NCBI RefSeq assembly: GCF_900141935.1
Contig: NZ_FQYX01000006.1
Location: 113,542-177,541 of the forward strand
Length of the DNA: 64,000 nucleotides
DNA from: Arenibacter nanhaiticus
GTDB lineage: Bacteria > Bacteroidota > Bacteroidia > Flavobacteriales > Flavobacteriaceae
Reading direction: 5' to 3'
Part shown: positions 16,148 through 25,012 of the stretch, piece after piece
Layout: each line of letters opens with the position of its first letter
How positions within the stretch are numbered: the stretch's first letter is position 1
Program-made: the position numbers and the translations under genes
The notes under the pieces: generated by a model
Database searches by the model: none
What the model was told of the DNA's origin: nothing
What the model saw: only the letters and a program-made list of their open reading frames with translations

Positions 16148-17497
16148 TTAAAGTTTAAATAAGGTTTCTTCTGCCTCACTTTCTTCCTCATGTGCTCGTT
16201 TTAGAATAGATTCGGGGATAGATTTTTTAGCCTTAGCACCCATTTTCTTTAATTTTTCTATACTTCCCACAATATTACCTCTTCCTTCGACTAGTTTATT
16301 CATGGCGCCTTTATATTCTTGTTTGGCTTCATCCATTTTTTTGCCCACCTTGGTAAGGTCAGCGACAAACCCTTCAAATTTATCGTATAAGGCACCCGCT
16401 TGTCTGGCAATTTCTATAGCGTTTCGTTGTTGTTTTTCATTGTTCCACATGCTGTCTATGGTGCGCAAGGTTGCTAATAGGGTAGCAGGGGTTACAATAA
16501 TAATGTTTTGTTCAAAAGCCTTGTTGTATAGGGAATTGTCGTTGTTGACGGCAATGGCAAAGGCAGGCTCTATAGGTACGAACATCAAAACAAAATCTGG
16601 ACTTTCCATCTCGTAAAGATCTTCGTACTTTTTAGACGACAATTGGTCTACATGCCTCCTTAAGGAATTGAGGTGGTCTTTTAAGAACTTCTCTTTTAGG
16701 TCGTCCTCGGCATTTACATAACGTTCGTAATCGGTAAGGGAGACCTTGGAATCTACAATCATCTTTTTGCCGTCTGGAAGGTTAATGATCACATCGGGCA
16801 AGACCCTGCTGCCATCGGTTCTGGTAAAGCTTTGTTGTACAGTGTACTCTCTGTCTTTTTCCAATCCCGATTTTTCTAAAACACGCTCTAGTACCAATTC
16901 TCCCCAATTCCCTTGCATTTTACTGTCTCCTTTTAAGGCTTTTGTTAAATTTTCGGCCTCTTTGGTGATTTTTAAGTTTTGGGATTGTAGGTTGGCCAAT
17001 TGCTCCTTTAAAGCAGAATGCATGCCGACACTTTCTTTTTGGCTGTCCTCGACCTTCTTTTCAAAAAGGTGGATCCTTTCCTGTAAGGGCGATAAAATGT
17101 TTTTGATGTTCTCTCGGTTTTGTTCGGTAAACTTGCTGCTCTTCTCTTCGAGGATCTTATTTGCTAGGTTCTCAAATTCCTTAGTGAATTTTTCTTGTAA
17201 TTTTTCAACCTCTAATTTTTGCTCCCTATTCTTAAAATCCAAATTTTCCAAATCTGTTTCATTACGGGCAATTTGAAGATTTAGTTGTTCGCGCTCTGTG
17301 TTAAGGGACAGTTTATCAGCTTCGAGTTGTTCTATTTTTTGGGTTAGATCGGCCGTGGTCCTTTTAAGGAGTTCCATTCTTTCCAACAAGGTGTTTTCAC
17401 TCGACTTTGATTTGAGTTTCTCAATGTATTGGCCTAATAAAAATCCAAAGATGAGGAGTACGGGCCCCGCTATGATTATGATGGTTAAATCGTTCAT
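16148..17497 (-). CDS. rmuC: DNA recombination protein RmuC
   Basis: Restricts DNA inversion and recombination at short inverted repeats; the family has a nuclease-like core. The 449-residue protein has an N-terminal membrane helix (residues 5-22), a long coiled coil (about 28-170), and the RmuC domain from about 185 with the motifs MQGNWGELVLERVLE, GSRVLPDVIINLPDGK and MIVDSKVSLTDYERY. The C-terminal tail is lysine-rich and acidic. It is a single-gene unit. Confidence 0.93.
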   Translation of the reverse strand: MNDLTIIIIAGPVLLIFGFLLGQYIEKLKSKSSENTLLERMELLKRTTADLTQKIEQLEADKLSLNTEREQLNLQIARNETDLENLDFKNREQKLEVEKLQEKFTKEFENLANKILEEKSSKFTEQNRENIKNILSPLQERIHLFEKKVEDSQKESVGMHSALKEQLANLQSQNLKITKEAENLTKALKGDSKMQGNWGELVLERVLEKSGLEKDREYTVQQSFTRTDGSRVLPDVIINLPDGKKMIVDSKVSLTDYERYVNAEDDLKEKFLKDHLNSLRRHVDQLSSKKYEDLYEMESPDFVLMFVPIEPAFAIAVNNDNSLYNKAFEQNIIIVTPATLLATLRTIDSMWNNEKQQRNAIEIARQAGALYDKFEGFVADLTKVGKKMDEAKQEYKGAMNKLVEGRGNIVGSIEKLKKMGAKAKKSIPESILKRAHEEESEAEETLFKL

Positions 17498-17651
17498 TAA
17501 ATATAGGTTCTTTATTGTAAAGATAAGAGATTGAAGTTAATTAAGAGTATAATCCCTGTTCGTATTTGTAGTGCTTGTATTACGTAAATGACATCTCCAA
17601 ACTTATAGTACCCAGGAGAACATAATTTGTGTGGGCAAAGGGGATTATCGA

Positions 17652-18323
17652 TTAAATAATTTTGAAAGATCCAGAAGTGGGGTCAAACGTAATAGTGTCC
17701 GAAGGAAACAATCTTTCAAAACTTTGTTGGCGAATGAGTTCGCAGGGTTCTCCAAAACTGCTCCTATCTTTCTCTAAAATTAGCATTTTATCGCATAATT
17801 GAATGGCAATCTCGATTTCGTGAGTAGTATAAAGGATTGTTTTTTTGGTTTCGTGGGCAATATGTTTTAACAATTTTAAAATATGCACCTTGTGATACAG
17901 GTCTAGATGCGAAGTAGGCTCGTCTAACAATATAATAGAAGTGTCCTGGGCCAGGGCCCTGGCAACCATTACCTTTTGTAATTGACCATCACTGAGTTCG
18001 TAACATTTTTTATGCTGAAGCGCCTCTAGCTGTACCATGCTTATCGCCGCCTTTATCTTATGTCGGTCTTGCTCGTCTAAAGAGCCTATCCAATTGGTAT
18101 AAGGCTGTCTTCCAAGGCTGATTAATTCCAATACGGTTAGGTTCTTAGAGGCTATGGGTTCCGTGAGCACCACACTAATTTCCGAGGCAAGTGCCAAAGG
18201 GGTGTAGTGTTCCAAAGGTTTTTTGTTAACAAGGATTTCCCCAGATAATGGTGGTTGTACCTTTCCTAAGGTTCTTAAAAGGGTAGACTTCCCAATGCCG
18301 TTGATTCCAACGATAGCAGTCAT
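17652..18323 (-). CDS. btuD: Cobalamin/iron-complex ABC transporter ATP-binding protein (BtuD/FecE-like)
   Basis: Energises uptake of a TonB-delivered ligand, here most likely cobalamin. From the first ATG it has 223 residues, with Walker A GINGIGKST right at the N-terminus, signature LSDGQLQKVMVARALAQ, Walker B IILLDEPTSHLD and switch histidine THEIE. The normal N-terminal strand pair is missing from this start, but the same frame continues upstream to a stop at 18450 and encodes it (ALKVDGLQIGYFSKK, VIAKDIHFSLSQGE). No ATG, GTG or TTG lies in that stretch, so the true start is probably an unusual codon such as the ATC at 18444. It is the last gene of the binding-protein/permease/ATPase set. 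Confidence 0.85.
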   Translation of the reverse strand: MTAIVGINGIGKSTLLRTLGKVQPPLSGEILVNKKPLEHYTPLALASEISVVLTEPIASKNLTVLELISLGRQPYTNWIGSLDEQDRHKIKAAISMVQLEALQHKKCYELSDGQLQKVMVARALAQDTSIILLDEPTSHLDLYHKVHILKLLKHIAHETKKTILYTTHEIEIAIQLCDKMLILEKDRSSFGEPCELIRQQSFERLFPSDTITFDPTSGSFKII

Positions 18324-18548
18324 TTCACCTTGGGATAGCGAAAAATGAATATCCTTAGCAATAACCGTTCGTTGTTTTTTGCTAAAGTAACCGATTTGTA
18401 ATCCGTCTACTTTTAGGGCGATATGATGGGTATGGGCGTTGATGATGGTTTAAATTTTACGATGCTAAGATATTTGTTTTTTGGTAACCGCCTTGCGGTA
18501 TTCCCAAATTCTTGTGGTTCGTGGTCCATTCGTCAAGAACTCCAATTC

Positions 18549-19580
18549 TTAAAAGATCATTTTTCGTTTGCGAAGTAATAACCAAATAACTACGGGTGCC
18601 CCTATAATAGAAGTGATCGCATTTATGGGCAATACACTGGAAGAATTTGGCATTTGAGCAATTGTATCGCATAAAAGCATTAATATAGCGCCATAAATCA
18701 ATACTGCGGGTAGTAAAATTCTATGATCTGTAGTATTGAAAATTTGTCTGGTAAGATGCGGAACGGCCAAGCCTATAAAGGCAATGGGGCCAGCAAAGGC
18801 TGTGATTCCGCCAGCCAGTAAACCTGTAGCTATAATTATGAAAAAACGCGAATTTTTTAAATTCACTCCTAAACTTCTAGCGTAATTCTCGCCTAATAAA
18901 AAGGCGTTCAAAGGTTTTATACATAGAATGCTTATAAGGGTTCCAACAAAAATTATTATCAGCAACATTAACAATTGATTCCAAGTTAAATTACCAACAG
19001 AACCAAAGGACCAATAAATATACTGTTGTAATTTTTCGGCATTGGTAAAATAGGAGAGTACACTAACCAGAGCTCCCGTAATACTGCCGAACATTAAGCC
19101 AATGATCAATAAGGCCATGGTGTCTTTTACTCTTGCTGCTACGATTACTACGGCAAACAGCACCAAAAAGCTACCAATACTCGAGGCTATGGCCAATGAA
19201 ATATCGTTGATAAAAGAAAGACTAAATAGGGAGCCCAATAAAGAAGATCCCATGATCAGTATCGCAGCGCCAAGGCTGGCCCCCGAACTAATTCCCAAAA
19301 CAAAAGGGCCGGCAAGTGGATTTCTAAACAAGGTCTGCATTAGCAAGCCGCTTAATGACAAACCGCTCCCGATCAAAATAGCAGCAAAGGCTTTTGGAAC
19401 TCTATAATTCCATATGATATACTGCCAGGAATTGTTGGTTGCCTCTGTACCAAATATAATTTTCATGGTATCTGTAAAAGGAATGCTTACCGAGCCAAGA
19501 CTTATATTGATAACAAAGCATAGCAATAGAATTATGCCTAATACTATAAAGGGAGCCTTATGTTTTTTATGGTCGTTCAA
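18549..19580 (-). CDS. btuC: FecCD-family ABC transporter permease (BtuC-like)
   Basis: Inner-membrane channel of a cobalamin or siderophore importer. The 343-residue protein has about ten membrane helices and the family motifs WNYRVPKAFAAILIGSGLSLSG, NPLAGPFVLGISSGASLGA, FAGPIAFIGLAVPHLTR and GAPVVIWLLLRKRK. The start is a TTG that follows the stop of the upstream binding-protein gene directly and in the same frame (TAATTG); no ATG lies near the expected N-terminus. Placement next to the B12 riboswitch locus favours cobalamin as ligand. Confidence 0.88.
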   Translation of the reverse strand: MNDHKKHKAPFIVLGIILLLCFVINISLGSVSIPFTDTMKIIFGTEATNNSWQYIIWNYRVPKAFAAILIGSGLSLSGLLMQTLFRNPLAGPFVLGISSGASLGAAILIMGSSLLGSLFSLSFINDISLAIASSIGSFLVLFAVVIVAARVKDTMALLIIGLMFGSITGALVSVLSYFTNAEKLQQYIYWSFGSVGNLTWNQLLMLLIIIFVGTLISILCIKPLNAFLLGENYARSLGVNLKNSRFFIIIATGLLAGGITAFAGPIAFIGLAVPHLTRQIFNTTDHRILLPAVLIYGAILMLLCDTIAQMPNSSSVLPINAITSIIGAPVVIWLLLRKRKMIF

Positions 19581-20726
19581 TTATTGTAAGGGCTTGAAAA
19601 AAGTTGGCAAATAGTCGGGTAATAACTCTGGATGAAAAATATGAATAAAATCCTTTAGGACAATATCCGGACGGCTGGGCCCCAATTCAAAAAACAATAG
19701 ACCGCCCGTACTCCCTGTCGCTAAGGTGTAACTGTGAATGTTTTTGTTCTTAAAGGCATCAAACTGTTGGTAATGCAAACTAGCCTCTGCCATGGAGGCG
19801 TAGGTCGTATGCATAGAGGGCGATATCCAGAAATCGGCCTTCTCGGCCTTGCTAAAAACACTTTCCCAGCTTAGGGAAAGACTGCCGGTTTCTCGGGTTT
19901 CCTTCCAAAGATAGTCAGCTTGGGCATCTTTAAAAAACTGTGCCATCCAGCTATTTCCACCTGGTAAATACCAAACATCTTTGTACAGTCCGCCACTGAG
20001 TACCGTAGGTTTGGAAGTTGCTTTTTTTGCCAATTCCTTGGCTTCTTGATACGAGGTTTCTATGGTGTTGAAAATAGTGTCCGCTTTTGCTTCCTTGTCA
20101 AAGAAAGGGGCAAAAAACTTTATCCATTCGCTTTTTCCCAACGGACTTTCCTCGGTCCAATCGCCGTTGTAGACAACGGGAATGTTGGCGCGCTGAATGG
20201 TGCTATAGGCACTGTTTTTATTATCGATGCCAAAACCTATGACTACTTCTGGCTGTAGGGCAATGACCATTTCGGTATTAATAGATTCGTTGCTGCCTAA
20301 ATCTTGTACCTGACCTTTTGAAATTAATTCTCGGGTAGCTTCGGAAGAAATAAAATTGGTGTTGGGGAAACCTACCAGTTTATCGGGAACGCCCAGAGCT
20401 TCCAAGGCGGGAATATGGGTCGTTGAGGTCACTATAATTCTTTCGATCGGAGTGGCAATAATGGCATCATAGGCCGATGCATCCAAACTAATGAAAGCTT
20501 GTTTGGCTTTTGGAATCAAAGCATAGGTATAAGAAGACTCGGCATTAGGCCAAGGAGAATTTATGGTGATAACGGTAATATCATCGGAAGTTTTTGCTAT
20601 GCTAAAACCTTTGGCATATTCAATGACAACCTTTTCCGTTTCGTTTAATTTGGGTAGCTGTTGCTTTTTTTCCTCTTTACAAGACAAAAAAAACAGAAGA
20701 AAGATAATAGTAAGGAGCTTTTTCAA
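19581..20726 (-). CDS. btuF: ABC transporter substrate-binding lipoprotein (BtuF-like)
   Basis: A 381-residue periplasmic-binding protein of the helical-backbone type (PF01497). The N-terminus is a lipoprotein signal (LLTIIFLLFFLSC, lipobox FLSC). Family features include IERIIVTSTTHIPALEALGV, GFPNTNFISSEATRELI, LGSNESINTEMVIALQPEVV and NIPVVYNGDW. It heads the three-gene transporter operon and is divergent from the B12 riboswitch and btuB. Since the ligand is inferred from context, a siderophore role is possible. Confidence 0.85.
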   Translation of the reverse strand: MKKLLTIIFLLFFLSCKEEKKQQLPKLNETEKVVIEYAKGFSIAKTSDDITVITINSPWPNAESSYTYALIPKAKQAFISLDASAYDAIIATPIERIIVTSTTHIPALEALGVPDKLVGFPNTNFISSEATRELISKGQVQDLGSNESINTEMVIALQPEVVIGFGIDNKNSAYSTIQRANIPVVYNGDWTEESPLGKSEWIKFFAPFFDKEAKADTIFNTIETSYQEAKELAKKATSKPTVLSGGLYKDVWYLPGGNSWMAQFFKDAQADYLWKETRETGSLSLSWESVFSKAEKADFWISPSMHTTYASMAEASLHYQQFDAFKNKNIHSYTLATGSTGGLLFFELGPSRPDIVLKDFIHIFHPELLPDYLPTFFKPLQ

Positions 20727-20799
20727 AGCAAATTGTTATTGGTTAAGCGGTCAAAAGTAGTATTATTTGAGCGAGACAAAAAAGATAAAACAAATTGTT

Positions 20800-20807
20800 T
20801 AACTTTG
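20800..20807 (+). promoter_or_regulatory. Probable -7 promoter element for the B12 riboswitch transcript
   Basis: TAACTTTG matches TAnnTTTG and lies just before the aptamer, which fits a transcript that starts near 20813. A TTG at the ideal upstream spacing is not present. Confidence 0.5.
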
Positions 20808-20810
20808 CAC

Positions 20811-21050
20811 GGAATTTTGGTTCCTATCTGTTTTAATAATAGGATTAAATGGGAATCCGGTTAAAATCCGGAACTGTTCCCGCAACTGTAAGCTTTGTTT
20901 GTAGTACTACAAACTCTTGTCTACATCCTCAAAAACCACTGTTTGTGTTATGTATGCTGATGTAATTCAGTAACCAGGTCCTCTTATATATTAAAGGGCC
21001 GCATAAATGGGAAGGTTGGTAGCAAGAAGCAAGTCAGGAGACCTGCCATT
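20811..21050 (+). promoter_or_regulatory. Cobalamin riboswitch (B12 element)
   Basis: Contains the conserved aptamer segments in order: GGGAATCCGG with its partner TCCGGAACTGTTCCC, GCAACTGTAAG, a variable arm with an 18-base perfect palindrome (20897-20914), GGGAAGG, and the B12 box GCAAGTCAGGAGACCTGCC at 21029-21047. The element ends about 50 bases before the btuB start. Binding of adenosylcobalamin is expected to shut off btuB and the genes behind it. A small inverted repeat between the B12 box and the start codon (AAGCTTTC/GGCTT) may serve in the expression platform. Confidence 0.95.
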
Positions 21051-21097
21051 TTCAAAACATAAATTTACAAGCTTTCGGGAAAAAGGCTTTAAAGGAT

Positions 21098-22942
21098 ATG
21101 GCAAATAACAAGACGTTTTTAGTAGTGTTAATGGTTTTTCAGGTTTTGGCATTAAATGCCCAAAGTGGTAATACCATTGTTTTGGAGGAGGTCATTTTAA
21201 GCGATGTAAAATTGCTACACTTTTCCAATGGAATAAAGGTTACCGTTCTTAAAGATTCCGTTATTCAACGCAACGGAACCTCCCTTACAGATCTCTTGCA
21301 GTTTAATTCTACGATTTATTTTAAGGAAAATGGGTATGGGATGATATCTTCCCCTTCCTTTAGAGGCACCAATGCCTCCCAGACCGCCGTGGTATGGAAT
21401 GGGATCAATATAAACTCACAATTGAGTGGGCAAACCGATTTTAATACCATTAGTCCTCAAAATTATAAGGATGTGGTGGTTAGAAGTGGAGGAGGAAGTG
21501 TGCAATTTGGGAGTGGGGCTATCGGTGGAAGTGTGCACCTAAACGATACCTTTCTTTTTCAGGAGCATTACTATAACCAGCTAGTGTTTGGATATGGAAG
21601 TTTCCAGACCAAAAATGTAACCTACAAAACTGCCTATGGTACCGATAAATGGTCTTTGAGTTTAGGGGCTAATTATAAAATTTCGGAAAATGATTATAAT
21701 TATCTAGGCACTGATAGGAAAAATGAAAACGGGGCCTATAATAACTTGGATGTAAAGGCTACCGTGGGTTATTTTCTTTCCAAAGCCAAGGTGCTAAAGC
21801 TATACCATAATACTTTTATAGGAGATAGGGACTTTTCCGGAACCATAACTGCAGCGGCAAAAGACCACTATAAAGATGTTACTTCTCGCTCTCTTTTAGA
21901 ATGGGGGAATTTTAATGGGCATAAGATAAGTAGAGTGAAATTGGCCTATTTGTATGAGAAGTACCGCTATTATCCCAATAAAGAAAAATCAGATTTTAGT
22001 TATGGCAGCTCTAATAATCTGATCTTTAATTATGATTACAAGTATACTGTAGGCAACTTTATATTTAATGGGATAGCAGATTTTAATGTCATTTCTGCCG
22101 AAGGGACCAATATAGAGAATGCGCATAGAAATATGTTTTCGGGCACATTTTTGTTAACCCATCACCTAAGTGAAAAATTTCGCTATGGTGTTAATATCCG
22201 AAAAGAGGTGGTCAATGATTACGATAGCCCATTGCTGTTTTCTATGGATACAAATTACGATGTTTCTGATCGTTACAGTATTAATTTAAATGCTTCTAAA
22301 AACTATAGGATTCCTACTTTTAATGACTTGTATTGGGTAGGTGCTGGAGCAATTGGCAATAAAGAGGTTACACCCGAATCGTCTTTCCAGGCAGAATTGG
22401 GACAACATATAAAAGGTGAGAAATATACGTTAGGGCTCACGGCATATTATATTATATCTGAAGATCTTATACAATGGAAGCCTAACGATGCCGGTAATTG
22501 GATGCCTGTGAACATTAAAGACGCTTACAATTATGGTTTGGAGGCTTCTTTAGATTTGCGCCAACAATGGCACATCCATCAATTATCGTGGAAGAATCTA
22601 TACGCCTATTCCAAATCCGTAGACAAGGATACTAACAAGCAACTCATTTATGTGCCCTTCCATAAAATCACCTCTAATATTGCCTATCAATACAAAGCAT
22701 GGGAGTTGTACCATCAATTGCTCTACAATGGTCAGGTGTATACAACCTCTGATAATAGCGATTTTCTACAGGGATATGTCTTGTCTAATATAGGAGTTGG
22801 TCGCTCCTTTGAAATAGATAAAGTGATAAGCGGTAAAATAGGGGTGAAAATCAACAATCTATTTAATAAAAATTATCAGAATGTGGCGTACAGACCTATG
22901 CCCAATAGAAATTATCAACTTAATATTTCAATTAAATTTTAA
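21098..22942 (+). CDS. btuB: TonB-dependent cobalamin receptor (BtuB-like)
   Basis: Outer-membrane receptor for TonB-driven uptake. The 614-residue protein starts with a signal peptide (TFLVVLMVFQVLALNAQ). The plug domain (about 30-150) has SLTDLLQFNS, SFRGTNASQTAVVWNGI and VVRSGGGSVQFGSGAIGG; the rest is beta-barrel and ends with RNYQLNISIKF, whose final Phe is the outer-membrane insertion signal. The size matches the BtuB class rather than large SusC receptors. The riboswitch directly upstream makes cobalamin or a related corrinoid the clear ligand. Confidence 0.93.
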   Translation: MANNKTFLVVLMVFQVLALNAQSGNTIVLEEVILSDVKLLHFSNGIKVTVLKDSVIQRNGTSLTDLLQFNSTIYFKENGYGMISSPSFRGTNASQTAVVWNGININSQLSGQTDFNTISPQNYKDVVVRSGGGSVQFGSGAIGGSVHLNDTFLFQEHYYNQLVFGYGSFQTKNVTYKTAYGTDKWSLSLGANYKISENDYNYLGTDRKNENGAYNNLDVKATVGYFLSKAKVLKLYHNTFIGDRDFSGTITAAAKDHYKDVTSRSLLEWGNFNGHKISRVKLAYLYEKYRYYPNKEKSDFSYGSSNNLIFNYDYKYTVGNFIFNGIADFNVISAEGTNIENAHRNMFSGTFLLTHHLSEKFRYGVNIRKEVVNDYDSPLLFSMDTNYDVSDRYSINLNASKNYRIPTFNDLYWVGAGAIGNKEVTPESSFQAELGQHIKGEKYTLGLTAYYIISEDLIQWKPNDAGNWMPVNIKDAYNYGLEASLDLRQQWHIHQLSWKNLYAYSKSVDKDTNKQLIYVPFHKITSNIAYQYKAWELYHQLLYNGQVYTTSDNSDFLQGYVLSNIGVGRSFEIDKVISGKIGVKINNLFNKNYQNVAYRPMPNRNYQLNISIKF

Positions 22943-22954
22943 ACAACAAGAACA

Positions 22955-24013
22955 ATGAAAATTAAACATGCAATACTTGCTAGTCTAGCCTTTGGACTGC
23001 TATTTACTTCCTGTGAGAATGACAACGATGATAATAAACGATCTTTAGGGGATTATGATAGAGGAATATTAATCTCAAATGAAGGTCCGTTTCAAAATGG
23101 TAGTGGTACCGTGTCCTATGTTTCTTATGATTTAAATGAGGTAGAAAACGAAATCTATAAAAAGGTAAATAATGAAGACCTTGGAAATATTGTTCAGTCC
23201 ATTGGATTCTATGATAAAAAAGCCTTTATTGTAGTTAATAACTCTAATGCCATAGTAGTGGCAGACCGTTTTACCTTTAAAAAATTAGGGGCCATTACAG
23301 AAGGGCTCCATAACCCAAGATATTTTACCGCTGCCAACGGAAAGGGTTATGTCACCAATTGGGGAGATCCAAATGACAATAATGATGATTTTGTGGCTAT
23401 TATTAATTTGGTAGATTTTACGGTTGAAGGAACAATTCCTGTAGAATTTGGCCCAGAAGTATTGGAGGAGGAAAACGATATGGTGTATGTAGCTCATCAG
23501 GGTGCTTGGGGTTTTAATAATAAAATTTCCGTGATAGACCCTGCTACCGATAAGGTGGTAAAAATCATTCCCGTAGGTGATGTGCCTAATTCCATGGCTT
23601 TTGACGATGCCGATAACCTTTGGGTAATGTGTGCTGGGAAGCCAAGTTATAGTGGTGAGGAAACTAAGGGGGAATTGGTAAAAATAAATACGACTACCAA
23701 TACTGTGGCAAACACCTTTGAATTTACTACTACCGATCATCCAAAACAATTGGTTGAAGAAGACAATAGTATTTATTATACCTTAAATAGTAATGTTTAT
23801 AGTATGACTGCTACTGCGACGTCACTGCCAACATCACCCTTATTAGAAGGAGTTTCTTTTTATACGATGCGAGTCGATGATGGAAAATTATATGGCACCG
23901 ATGCTAAGGACTATAATAGTAAGGGCGATCTAACTATTTACAATATAAACTCTAAAGAAATAATTAAAACAATTCCAGTCGGAATTATTCCTGGAGGAAT
24001 TTATTTTAACTAA
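22955..24013 (+). CDS. YncE/DUF5074-type beta-propeller lipoprotein (BtuG-like)
   Basis: A 352-residue lipoprotein (lipobox FTSC, Cys20, then an acidic DNDDDN stretch typical of surface-exported lipoproteins in this phylum). The mature part is a seven-bladed propeller by pattern, with repeats such as VIDPATDKVVKIIPVGDVPN and INTTTNTVANTFEF. It follows btuB by 12 bases under the same riboswitch. In Bacteroides the surface lipoprotein BtuG, also a propeller next to btuB, binds B12 with very high affinity and hands it to BtuB; this is its likely counterpart. The identity rests on fold pattern and context. Confidence 0.82.
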   Translation: MKIKHAILASLAFGLLFTSCENDNDDNKRSLGDYDRGILISNEGPFQNGSGTVSYVSYDLNEVENEIYKKVNNEDLGNIVQSIGFYDKKAFIVVNNSNAIVVADRFTFKKLGAITEGLHNPRYFTAANGKGYVTNWGDPNDNNDDFVAIINLVDFTVEGTIPVEFGPEVLEEENDMVYVAHQGAWGFNNKISVIDPATDKVVKIIPVGDVPNSMAFDDADNLWVMCAGKPSYSGEETKGELVKINTTTNTVANTFEFTTTDHPKQLVEEDNSIYYTLNSNVYSMTATATSLPTSPLLEGVSFYTMRVDDGKLYGTDAKDYNSKGDLTIYNINSKEIIKTIPVGIIPGGIYFN

Positions 24014-24027
24014 TAGCTTCATGCCCT

Positions 24028-24978
24028 ATGCTAAAAGTCTGTTCGTTTTTACCTGCCGTTACCCAAATGTTATACGATATGGGGTTGGAAGACCACTTGT
24101 TCGGGATAACTTTCGAATGTCCCCAGCAAGCTTTGCAAGAGAAACTTCCGGTGGTCCGTTGTGTAATGGAAGGTAAAAACCTGACTAGTAGAGAAATAGA
24201 CACCTTGTTTTCGGAAAGTAAACATCAGGGAAAGAGCCTTTATTATGTAGATGAACCTGTGTTAAAACAAATAGCGCCAGATATCATCTTTACTCAGGAT
24301 ATTTGTGATGTTTGCCAGATAGATACCGAGTGCACCGCGGCAGCGGTGGCAGTTTTAGAAAAACAACCTACCATAATTTCTATTTCGCCCGAGTCCTTGG
24401 AAGATGTTTTTAGGGCCGCTATTGTTATAGGGAAAGCCTTGGGACAAGAAGGGAAAGCCCATGCCTATTTGGAGGCACTGTACAGAAGAAGGGACAGGGT
24501 TATAGATAATTTAAGGAAACATAGGGCTATGCCGAAACGGGTAATGCTGATGGAATGGATTCACCCCATTTATAATTGTGGACATTGGATTCCACATCAA
24601 ATCGCCTATGCCGGAGGTATAGATATGTTGGCGAATCCTTCGGGGGATAGTATTGTAACCTCTTGGGAAAAGATCGTAAAATACGATCCAGAAGTATTGG
24701 TTATTGCCCCATGCGGATTTACTATAACCAGGACGATGGAGGAAATGCATCTACTGACACAAAAACCAGGTTGGGAAACCTTAAAAGCTGTAAAGAACAA
24801 CAGGGTGTTTTTGGCAAATTTTGAGCTGTTTACCCAGTCTTCGGCTGGTACTCTGGTCGATGGGATAGAGCTTTTGGCTGGACTTTTTCATCCAGATATC
24901 AATACTATTCCACCACATCTACAACATAAATACCTGCAGTATTATCGAACGGATACAGAAAAAGGGCTTGCGAAATAA
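24028..24978 (+). CDS. Cobalamin-binding-protein family (BtuF fold) without signal peptide
   Basis: A 316-residue PF01497-type protein, third in the riboswitch transcript (14 bases after the propeller gene). Unlike the lipoprotein encoded at 19581, it begins directly with the first domain (MLKVCSFLPAVTQMLYDMG) and has no export signal, so it should be cytoplasmic. It carries TQDICDVCQIDTEC, a cysteine motif seen in the cytoplasmic branch of the family, and the closing pattern NNRVFLANFELFTQSS. Role uncertain: possibly intracellular corrinoid handling. A terminator overlaps its end. Confidence 0.82.
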   Translation: MLKVCSFLPAVTQMLYDMGLEDHLFGITFECPQQALQEKLPVVRCVMEGKNLTSREIDTLFSESKHQGKSLYYVDEPVLKQIAPDIIFTQDICDVCQIDTECTAAAVAVLEKQPTIISISPESLEDVFRAAIVIGKALGQEGKAHAYLEALYRRRDRVIDNLRKHRAMPKRVMLMEWIHPIYNCGHWIPHQIAYAGGIDMLANPSGDSIVTSWEKIVKYDPEVLVIAPCGFTITRTMEEMHLLTQKPGWETLKAVKNNRVFLANFELFTQSSAGTLVDGIELLAGLFHPDINTIPPHLQHKYLQYYRTDTEKGLAK

Positions 24979-24994
24979 CGCAAGCCCTTTTTTT
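24961..24994 (+). terminator. Terminator closing the B12 transcript
   Basis: AAAGGGCTTGCG pairs with CGCAAGCCCTTT and is followed by seven T. The stem includes the stop codon region of the preceding gene. Confidence 0.88.
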
Positions 24995-25012
24995 ATATAA
25001 GTCTGATGTTGG

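Noticed and set aside
16746..17276. A 176-codon frame opposite rmuC, rich in Ser, Phe and Leu
   Set aside because: A mirror of the lysine/glutamate-rich coiled coil of RmuC; not a real gene.
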